Shown here: piece by piece, positions 57,001 to 64,000 of the stretch
Numbering within the stretch: position 1 is the stretch's first letter
Layout: each line of letters begins with the position of its first letter
From: Parapristionchus giblindavisi
Lineage: Eukaryota > Nematoda > Chromadorea > Rhabditida > Diplogasteridae
Direction: 5' to 3'
DNA length: 64,000 bases
Assembly (NCBI GenBank): GCA_943737045.1
Contig: CALSFV010000293.1
Coordinates: forward strand, 62,001-126,000
Made by a program: the position numbers and the translations under genes
The notes under the pieces: model-generated
Seen by the model: only the letters and a program-made list of their open reading frames with translations
The model's database searches: none
What the model was told of the DNA's origin: nothing

Positions 57001-59983
57001 CGTTACCTCTCTCAATGGCCTCTTCATTGCGCACACTATTTCTCCGTCCTCTAACAACGAGAAAGAATTGCGCGTCGAAGAGACGATTGAGAGAGGATAC
57101 GGTCCCCGAACTAATATCACTCTCCTCTTTGACAATACTCTCTCGTAGAAAAATAAAGCCAGAGAGTCTTGCCAGTGCGGAGAATTTCAAAATAGCTCGG
57201 GGTGTAGTTTCAAGGGATGAGCTTTTAGTTACATCTTTATTTTTCTAAATCACCATGAAAGTTGTTGACATTTGTTGAATTGTAGATGGCATTAGGTGTT
57301 AATGCCCCAAACATGTAATAAAATTCGTAAAATAATATTTAATACGACTAAGATTTACCATTTGCTGTCTCATGACTAAGGTTGAATGAATTGATAGAAA
57401 GAATATTAACGGTGCGATCCAGCCAAGTGTGACGGCAATGTATTTCAACTCTGAAATTAATGGAATAAAGTCTAAATCTCACGTAAGAGATGAGATGGTA
57501 AAAACTGTTTAGTTTTCTTCATGTTATCTTATCCAGTATTTTGTTCATAAATTCCGACTATGCTATGCAAATACATCTACACTATAACATACTGGGTTTT
57601 GTACATGCGTTTCTGTACAAAACCCAGGGGGTGGGGGGGGGGGGGTGATTGGCGAAAAAAAATTGCATTTCAACAGCAATGGGATTTTTGTTCCAGGATA
57701 AAAAGTACTCGAAATCACGAATAAGATTTTGACAATCGAAAAATAATAATACCCTACATAAATAAATGATGCGAGTTTGTACAATTTGTGTGTACAAACA
57801 ATTTCTGTCTATACTGTTTAATTTTCACAGGCGATTGCATATTTTCCAAATAAAATATCAACATTATTAAAAGGTCAGCGGACTTACCAGGATCGTAGTA
57901 TTGCACATTTCCTGGGGTTCCAAGGTAGAATAGCACGCCACCTCGCTTTACTAGCCATGCCAGATCGGGGTGCTGAAAAGTTCGCTAAATTTGCTTTTCT
58001 CAACTGGCTCATAGTGGTGAGTTCTTTTCGTAACTATAAAACAAAACCTCACTATTAAACGAAAAATGTGAAAGCTAAAATAGGAAAACGTATGGTTAAA
58101 CACTACAATGTAGTGTTGAAGCGAGAGATGAATCAAAAATATGATCGATTGATTAGATTTTTCTGTTTTCGGTACGTGTCAGAAACTAGACAGTAGGTCA
58201 TAGATAAAGCAAGAAATCGTATGTAAATGCGGAGTGTTTGCCTTCATTTCTTATGTTTTAAAATGTAAAAGATCGCAGAATGAGAAATTACCATCATCTT
58301 CAATACATATATCAATCTTTCTTTCTTTTTATTTGTATTCGCTTTATCGTGCTATTGATTATGTCTTTCTCTGCGTTTTTCGTCTGTCTCATTCATACGC
58401 GAGAAAGTGCTAAATATATTTTAATATATAACCGACTTTGATCATTTCCTCAGCTCCGTCTGCGTCTTCGCTTAGTGTTCCAAATTTGATCGAATGATAG
58501 ACGATAGAAATGCTGAGGGCAATCATGATAAGGACTTGAGATCTGTAATTAGCTCACATATTTTTTTCGTTACGCTCGTCACACCTATTTTATTTGATTT
58601 TGAGCAAACTATTCCGTAAGGTTTGGCATATGAGGTTATTGTAGAGTTCTTCTTTTGCTTTACTTCGTTCTGGCAAATGAGGAAAACTTGTTTCTGTCTG
58701 CGAGCGACTTACATTGTCTTTAATGCACAATTTGTGTAAGTATTCTGCCTTTATTATGCCTTTACATAAAAGACAAAATAACTGAAGATCCTTGGTATAG
58801 AATTTGCGTAATCTTTAGAAGAACATGATAAGTACACGTTCTATCTTTTTTTATACATTTTCACTGATCTTTCACCCATTTAATTACACATTCGTCGTCG
58901 TACCTATTTGAGATTCGTAACTTTGATCTCCTTTTGCTTATCAAACTATCGATGATCATCTGATGAAAACGTAGCAGAAGTAGGACGAATGGTCCTGTGG
59001 AGGCTATTGTAGAGAATGTCAGGATACCCTGAAGATCACTTTTCATCAATGTATCATCATCAATGTATTAAAGGGACACCCTAACTATGATGCTAATTTC
59101 ACTCTCCGCATTGGCAATACGGTCTCGTAGGCAACGAGAGCGAGATAGTGTGGCCAGAGCGGAGAGTTTCAAATGAGCTTGGGATGCAATCAATTTTCCT
59201 CCAAAAAAAAATCAATGAAATTTGATCTCAGTATGGTTGTAAGGACGTTTTCTAGACAATAGTATTCAGCTATTTTGAGTAGTATTTTTTTGAAAACTGT
59301 GATCTACCATTTGAAGTTCCTTCACTTTCCCCATTCCCATTGTCCCTCATTTTATTTCTTCTTGTACAAATTTCTTTATTTCAATCGTATTGTATTTGTT
59401 GAAAATTATATGTGATAATTAAAATAAAAATACCATCAATAATTGTCTGTTCCATCCCATTCGACATATCAGACCGTCGCAGTACAGTACTGTATACGGC
59501 GTGGCCAAGTGAACTCCGAACAGAAAACAAAAACTGAACTCGAGAACAATCAGCAGGACCTGGAATATGTAAGACTAAGAAATTCGATTCACGAAAATTT
59601 AGAGCCTTGCAAATTGCGAAGTTCGAACATGGATATTCTAATGACAAAGTGTTCAGGAACAAAGATGTGTTTGAAAATGTCCTCACTTGATGTACGATAT
59701 AAGCCCATTTAATATCAAATCGATAGAGCGAATTCTTCGAAAACAGCATGTAAAATATAAGAGGATGAACGGTTAGCAAAGAAACAATGGCAAGACTCTT
59801 TTGAAAGCTGAAAATATCGTTGTTCTGTTATAAGTAATCAATTGGCCCATTTTCATGACCGGATTCAGAGCTCGTATATATCTTGCTTGAAAAAAATGAA
59901 GAGAAAACTGACGTTACTATAATATCGAGAGCGAAGTCTCTATCCCAATCAAGCAAATACTGGAGAGTTTCGTTGGATGACAT
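51060..59983 (-). CDS. STR-superfamily serpentine receptor (class I/H-like) with a 5.3-kb last intron
   Basis: 368 residues in 11 exons: 59983-59913, 59807-59687, 59559-59434, 59028-58904, 58542-58437, 57972-57888, 57450-57359, 56969-56898, 56735-56619, 56555-56490 and 51185-51060. Start MSSNETLQYLLDWDRDFALD. Motifs: LLTVHPLIFYMLFSKNSLYR, YCDGLICRMGWNRQ, STGPFVLLLLRFHQMIIDSL, SEDADGAEEMIK, VKRGGVLFYLGTPGN, FTSRTQRLQQKMINVFFIQ, YDMPMAIILFTFGLDTSFLP, FDSLMLSLIFLMKNPPRK. The terminal exon (LAQDILNRLLRTRFIRNA, then SPTKIRPTP) matches the paralogues' tails (GPTKIRDTP) and has no other possible owner nearby, so I assign it here across 5.3 kb of nested repeats. All introns are GT-AG. If that intron is not spliced, exon 10 would read past PPRK. 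Confidence 0.85.
51521..51836. mobile_element. Family-4 variant, copy 1 of a near-identical pair
   Basis: It runs from TTAAAGATGGTGTCCCACGA to TCGTGGTTCCCCATCTTTAA (inverted ends). It differs from 52110-52426 by one noticeable substitution (CCACCACATAC against CCTCCACATAC). TTAA at both ends suggests a TTAA target. Confidence 0.7.
51893..51993. repeat. Family-3 MITE, left part, interrupted
   Basis: CTCCGCATTTTTAGGGGGGC and GGTTCGAAGTGGGGCTGTTA mark the left arm; a family-2 MITE interrupts it at TTTAAAG. Decayed right-arm sequence follows at 52427-52500 (GGCTTAAATAATGGCCCAAC). Confidence 0.55.
51994..52113. mobile_element. Family-2 MITE nested in family-3
   Basis: Ends TTTAAAGGGAGCGTAACCTC and GAGGTAACCCTCCCTTTAAA; inner CTCAATGGTCTCTTCGACGC pairs with CCATTGAGTGAGG. 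The family-4 copy begins at its right TTTAAA. Confidence 0.7.
52110..52426. mobile_element. Family-4 variant, copy 2 of a near-identical pair
   Basis: Same sequence and orientation as 51521-51836. It starts exactly at the TTTAAA terminus of a family-2 MITE, so the MITE end served as its target or the two share a terminus. Confidence 0.7.
52727..53180 (+). CDS. Candidate small three-exon gene, 49 residues, inside a receptor intron
   Basis: Exons 52727-52758, 52874-52920 and 53110-53180 join in frame (phases 2, then 1) to give 49 residues, starting MDPFTSPLLERVLSLRPHAV and ending SRHQCPLPV. Donors are GTAAGC and GTTAGT, acceptors TTTCAG and GTTCAG. TTTGTTACAG 16 bp upstream of the ATG would suit spliced-leader trans-splicing. 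Codon choice (GTC, TTC, CGC, CTG, ACC) is much more coding-like than the surrounding AT-rich sequence. I recognise no domain; there is no signal peptide. It is opposite in strand to the receptor whose last intron contains it. It could be part of a transposon. The second intron holds a palindromic MITE. Confidence 0.5.
52973..53061. mobile_element. Compact palindromic MITE (GCATCGTTACATTTGCCTTA)
   Basis: GCATCGTTACATTTGCCTTA and TAAGGCAAATGTAACGATGC are perfect inverted repeats around a GC-rich core, with TTCT/TTAA flanks. It lies in intron 2 of the small candidate gene. A degraded relative is at 36058-36175. Confidence 0.75.
53591..54254. mobile_element. Foldback element with a tRNA-like sequence in each arm
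   Basis: GGCCTGGCCATA and TATGGCCAGGCC begin inverted arms that also pair at ATGATATTATCATAACTA / TAGTTATGATATTGTC and at ACTCATCTATCAACCTTCGA / TCGAATGTTGATAGATGAGT. Each arm carries a tRNA-like core: GTGTAGTGGATAAGGCGTCC and GGTTCGATCCC at 53808-53866, and its inverse at 54112-54175. The core resembles a tRNA-Arg-type D arm, but the anticodon stem does not pair. Confidence 0.65.
54364..54881. mobile_element. hAT-like foldback element (CAGGGTTGTGCGG ends)
   Basis: CAGGGTTGTGCGGAAAATAT and TTCCGCACAACCCTG are inverted ends of hAT type; arms are rich in CCGGAAAA and TTTTCCGG. The 8-mers outside do not match clearly. No transposase is present. Related in style to 17782-18541. Confidence 0.65.
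55950..56258. mobile_element. Family-3 MITE with an internal tandem duplication
   Basis: AGCCAAATTATTGGCCAAAT at the left, AAATTATTGGCCCCCCTAAA and TATGCGGAG at the right. Inside, AAAAGTTTAGTGGGGCCATT occurs twice (about 56055 and 56135), so the left arm is duplicated. Confidence 0.6.
56992..57103. repeat. Family-2 MITE
   Basis: TTAAAGGGAGCGTTACCTCT and GATTGAGAGAGGATACGGTC ends, with CTCAATGGCCTCTTCATTGC inside; located in a receptor intron. Confidence 0.65.
57104..57222. repeat. CTCTCTCG-hairpin MITE (family 1)
   Basis: CTCTCCTCTTTGACAATACT and GAGTCTTGCCAGTGCGGAGA arms, then TTTCAAAATAGCTCGGGGTG. It abuts the family-2 element directly. Confidence 0.65.
57627..57645. repeat. G-rich run
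   Basis: GGGGGTGGGGGGGGGGGGG between two inverted CTGTACAAAACCCAG-like motifs in a receptor intron. Confidence 0.8.
59072..59190. repeat. CTCTCTCG-hairpin MITE (family 1)
   Basis: AAGGGACACCCTAACTATGA, CTCCGCATTGGCAATACGGT, GATAGTGTGGCCAGAGCGGA, TTTCAAATGAGCTTGGGATG. It lies in the intron between exons 3 and 4. Confidence 0.7.
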
Positions 59984-60317
59984 TTTATACGAAGATTGGA
60001 AAACAACTAACAGCTTCTCCCTGCAACTATGAGCACATCTACACTGAACACTTTTTTTAATTTACAACACATAATCAGTGTTCGAATTAATCATAGGGGA
60101 AGGCATTAAAGTTAATACACACTTTCGAAATGACTGAATATTACGTAAACTCAACTCGGATGAAGTAGAAAAACTGTTCTTACGTTACAAATTGTGTTAT
60201 TGCTTTCGTGCAGAATTAATGGATGCTTTGAACAGAAGAAGCTTGAATTTAACGAAATTACAAATAGCGCAGAAATTATTGTTATCGAGATTCAGGCACG
60301 AGGTTTTGTCTCCTATG

Positions 60318-60440
60318 GTAATCTACTGGAGCTTGGAAACGCGCAATTTCCTCGCCAAACAAGCTAACGTTTATAATGAACAACCAGTAATCAACAGAGG
60401 ATTCATAGCCCAGTAAAAACATCAAAAGTTCAATTGTTAA
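60318..60440. promoter_or_regulatory. Upstream block shared with the previous receptor gene
   Basis: See 50725-50905 for the alignment. Here it is about 340-460 bp upstream of the start at 59983. An open frame at 60192-60416 (plus) overlaps it but shows no motif and is not preserved in the other copy, so I do not call it a gene. Confidence 0.35.
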
Positions 60441-61061
60441 TTTATGCTTTATCGTTAGAGCGAATTAAAAAGATAGCATAGAGAGAAAGAGTTGCATTGA
60501 GCGATTGCACGATGTGTGAAGTGCAGGTATGGCGTGGGTTTACTTTCTTTGAGCAGATATTAGTATTGCAGGTGTTCTTATATTTCTAGATCAATAAAAG
60601 ACACTTCTGTTCAAGGACAATCTTTGATCATAACACCGAAAAAATACGTGTTGTGTTGGTGGTATGCTCCGCTGGATCAATAACTCATAAATGCACGTGG
60701 TTCAAATTTTTGCATTCAATGATTTTCTTCCACCCAGGTATTCGGGTTATTTGTTGGTTATTTCGTTCGAGTTTCGAATTCTGACATCATCTTGAATGGA
60801 CAATATGATCTCCCAGATTCTGAAGAATAAGACTTGGGAATAAGATGATTCCCCCTATTTTGACTTCACAGCATGCCACTAAAATAGTCTGATAAAGTGT
60901 GTTTATGAATGCCAAGTAGGGGTTTACTTTCACAATCAGTGTAACTTGCAAATAAAGGAAGTACATAAGTGCAGAAGAAATTATGTCAGAATATCAGAGA
61001 AACCAATGGACATCTGAAACATGAAAGAATGAGAAAAGAAACTCTTATTGTTAGAATGAAC

Positions 61062-61183
61062 CTTTAAAGGAGCACAAGTGGAAACTCTCCACTCGGGGCA
61101 CACTCTCTCGCTTTCTTTGTCTACGAGAGAGTGTGGTCAGAGTGGAGATTTTCAAATTGGCGCTCGTGGTATGTCTTTAAACA
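61062..61183. repeat. CTCTCTCG-hairpin MITE (family 1), well preserved
   Basis: CACACTCTCTCGCTTTCTTT and CTACGAGAGAGTGTGGTCAG form a near-perfect hairpin; shoulders are TTTAAAGGAGCACAAG and CGTGGTATGTCTTTAA. Confidence 0.8.
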
Positions 61184-61306
61184 AATATAACAATATATTT
61201 GAAATTCTTTCAATGTTTGTGTTTAGTAATTGGAGAAGCAAAAGTAAAATGAGCTGAGCGAAGATTTTTTTATTGAATTTGCGTCATAAGTTATGACAAG
61301 TTGAGT

Positions 61307-61380
61307 TTCGTTAGTTAAGTTAAGTTAAGTTGAGTTATAACTTAAGTTAAGTTAAGTTAGTTAATTGAGTTAAGTTAACT
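61307..61380. repeat. GTTAA/TTAAC repeat tract
   Basis: GTTAAGTTAAGTTAAGTTGA and, after a small inversion, ACTTAAGTTAAGTTAAGTTA: a pentanucleotide-based tract that can fold on itself. Confidence 0.75.
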
Positions 61381-61742
61381 TATGATTCATAACAAATTGT
61401 CTGATACATTCCGTACAATCTACTGGCAGACTGTTGCACACGATATTATAGTTTATCACAACAAACATATTATTAAAGGCATCACAGAGCAAAAAGGTTG
61501 AAACATCTATACACAACGTGGGAGCCAAAAAAAACTTCTTTGAGAAAATTTTATATGTACCTTTACCTGTTTTTATCATAGTATGCAATTTTCTGTCCCG
61601 CCAATCATAAATTGAAAGGGTAATTATTTATATTTATATTTTCTTACAATTTTTTTGATCTTTTAGTTTTCTGTGAAAAAATAGTGCTACTAATACTCGT
61701 GCCTATACAGACATTTAAAAAAAATAAAATTTATGAGGTCAT

Positions 61743-64000
61743 TTATATATATTTATGGTCCACGGTGCAAGACGGTGCATTTCCGATTTTCGTTGGACCA
61801 GAACTCGTCTGGTTGGTGCCTCCGCTGCGAATGAATCGGCTTCGCAGCAAACGAATCAGGATGTCACGGGCGAGCTGAGAATCAATCGATAAAATACAGT
61901 TACTCATAATGTGTTTCTTAATGATAATTTGCAAAAAAATAGGTTGGCACAAAAATTCAAATAGATTATGAGTAAGGTTTCTTTAATACTCTTGTAAGCA
62001 GAGAAAAAATAGAGATTTTTCTTCCTTTAAAATACTCGAACCTTTTTCGGAGGATTCTTCATCAAAAATATTAGTGAAAGCAACATCGAATCCAAATTGA
62101 CGATGTTCTTAAATTCAGTTTGCAAATATAATGGTTTCAACTTTTAATTCATATAAATATGCCACATAAAATTCGCTTACGATGAAGAAGCATCGATTAA
62201 GAAATAACCAGAATGGAGGGAGGAATGAGGTGTCGATTCCGAACGCGAATAAAATAATTCCCATCGGCATATCGTAAACGACTATGACACCGGTCATCTG
62301 GAATTTATTAAATAATTATTTATTTATATCTTTATTCCATCAAATACATTTTCATAACCGCATTACTGACAAAGAGAAAGAGGAGAGATGGATTTCTGTC
62401 ACGTAAAAACGATTAGAGATTTTTTTGTCAAGTTATCGATTAAATTTTATGACAATTTGGCTGCGTATCATCGATTTGAAACATTTATGCTAACTTCATA
62501 ATTTATTTTATATTGATTTATATGATTTGTTTCATCGAGCACTCTTCATAGGGAACAGATATATTGCGTGTAATCAGCACAGATCTACGGCTAAAACTGT
62601 CTACCTGAATGAAGAAAACGTTGATCATTCTCTGCTGAAGGCGTTGCGTCCGGGATGTGAATGTTGCCCCTTCATTCTGAAACAAATAAACATCATAGCA
62701 CAAGCAATACTTATGAATCTCTTTGCATCCTATTTTACCAACATGCATATCATCATGTATCGTGTTTCTTATACTAGTAGTTCGCAAGATTTTATATTAG
62801 ACGCAGAACATACATAAATATAACTGTATTATTTAAATTTACCATTTGTTGTCGCATGACCACAGTTGAGTGAATTGACAAAAAGAATATCAGAGGAACG
62901 ATCCAACCGAGTGTGAAGACAATATACTTGAACTCTGCAATTTAAATACAAAAACAGTTTTAATTGGACAGTATAAAGGGACTGAAACCTTTGCAACGGT
63001 CTCTTCAACGCTCTACGCTCTCTCGGTTGTAGATCACAGAGAAATAGTGTGCCAATGAAGAGGTCATTGACTATGAGAGAGGTCATTCTCCCGTTAATGG
63101 CGAAAAAACTATGGTTCCCTTCTTTTAATGTCATATTATCTTGGAAAATCGTGATTAAGACCCTCTGTTTCGAAAGAATAAAACGTGCGAGCTAATTTGA
63201 AACTGTCAGATCTGACAGCGCACTCTCGCTTTGTTTGTCTACGAGAGAGCGTTACCAGAGTGGAGAGTAAAAACATCTCGTGGTGTGACTTTAAATATCA
63301 CTGACCAGGACCGTAGTATTGAATGTTTCCAGGAGTTCCAAAGAAGAACAGAACGCCACCTCGATCTACAAGCCATGCAAAGTCGGGGTGCTGAAAGATA
63401 CTCCAAGATTAAACTTCCTTGTAGAATTGCTTTCGTCACGCTTTATCAATCTCAATGTCAGATCAGAGATCAACGAAATAGTTAGAAAGTGATGAATATA
63501 TCGAAGAAAGTACCTACTGTCATTATTATCATTATTATCTTTACTCACTTTCATCATCTCCTCGGCTCCGTCTGCGTCCTCCCCCAATATCCCAAATTTG
63601 ATCGAGTGATAGACGATGGAAACGCTGAGGGCAATCATGATGAGGACTTGTGATCTGAAAATGACTTATCAAAAAAGTGAGTCTGCCAATGAGATATTTT
63701 TTATCATATTCATTTAATATTTTTGATTGATGATGATCATACAATAACATAATACACATTCGTTTTTGATTATTCAGGAAAAAAATAGACTAGATGTTTT
63801 GGTATGCAATTTGCGTAATGTTTCAACGCAACTTGATAAGTACATGTTCTACCTTTATTATGCCTTTGCAATGCCCTTTTTGCCCATTTAATGACATATT
63901 TTTCATAGCGGCCCAAACATCACAAATGTTACATTTATTTCGTATCTACGAGCATTGTAATAAATAAATAAATTTGACCATATTAATAAATACCTATTTG
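61743..64000 (-). CDS. STR-superfamily serpentine receptor (class I/H-like), exons 4-11, runs off the window
   Basis: Visible exons: end of exon 4 (64000-63994), 63654-63549, 63390-63306, 62934-62843, 62676-62605, 62297-62181, 62107-62042 and the terminal exon 61874-61743. Lengths equal those of the paralogues. Motifs: SQVLIMIALSVSIVYHSIKF, GEDADGAEEMMK, VDRGGVLFFFGTPGN, LGWIVPLIFFLSIHSTVVMR, FTSRTQRLQQRMINVFFIQ, YDMPMGIILFAFGIDTSFLP, LDSMLLSLIFLMKNPPKK, then the tail LARDILIRLLRSRFIRSG. All visible reading is open. Exons 1-3 must lie beyond the right edge. Introns hold family-1 and family-2 MITEs. Confidence 0.88.
62976..63097. repeat. Family-2 MITE, diverged
   Basis: AAAGGGACTGAAACCTTTGC, CAACGGTCTCTTCAACGCTC, and ATGAGAGAGGTCATTCTCCC form the palindrome; in the intron between receptor exons 6 and 7. 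Confidence 0.55.
63172..63296. repeat. CTCTCTCG-hairpin MITE (family 1)
   Basis: GCGCACTCTCGCTTTGTTTG and CTACGAGAGAGCGTTACCAG arms, ending GTGTGACTTTAAA next to the exon 6 donor. Confidence 0.7.

Overview
The window reads as nematode nuclear DNA, most likely a Caenorhabditis-type rhabditid. It is AT-rich, genes are split into many short exons with TTTCAG-type acceptors, and the two recognisable gene families are large nematode families: astacin metalloproteases with an EGF and a CUB domain, and seven-helix serpentine chemoreceptors of the STR superfamily (class I/H-like). The class call is mine and was not checked by a search.

Layout. 0-10 kb is mostly repeats: TA tracts around a small palindromic element, a direct repeat of about 0.75 kb, an inverted satellite-like block (6.1-7.0 kb), a CR1/Jockey-like LINE tail broken by a TIR element, and a long foldback element. 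10-20 kb holds a two-exon receptor remnant and a diverged receptor gene (19.6 to 12.5 kb, minus strand) whose introns carry several foldback elements. 22.4-25.9 kb (plus) and 31.1-34.0 kb (minus) hold two intact astacin genes of 11 exons each, tail to tail, forming a large inverted duplication; a decayed third copy of the last exon lies between them. 35.4-64 kb is a minus-strand array of receptors: an intact gene (39.4-35.4), its pseudogene sister (45.0-43.4), two intact 11-exon genes (49.8-45.9 and 60.0-51.1) and a gene running off the right edge (exons 4-11 visible).

The receptor paralogues share a nearly invariant exon-length series of 71-121-126-125-106-85-92-72-117-66 nt plus a terminal exon of 126-132 nt, which let me place exons exactly, including a terminal exon separated from the rest of its gene by a 5.3 kb intron. 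Inside that intron, on the opposite strand, is a candidate three-exon 49-residue gene with no recognised relatives.

Non-genic space is packed with non-autonomous elements. The commonest is a palindromic element of about 110 bp built around a CTCTCTCG hairpin (at least 18 copies). Several elements combine terminal inverted repeats with tRNA-like A and B boxes. One foldback element has arms made of a minisatellite and a perfect 8-bp target duplication. No genuine tRNA, rRNA, CRISPR or bacterial feature was seen. The proteases are presumably secreted and the receptors presumably act in sensory neurons; nothing here suggests that they work together.
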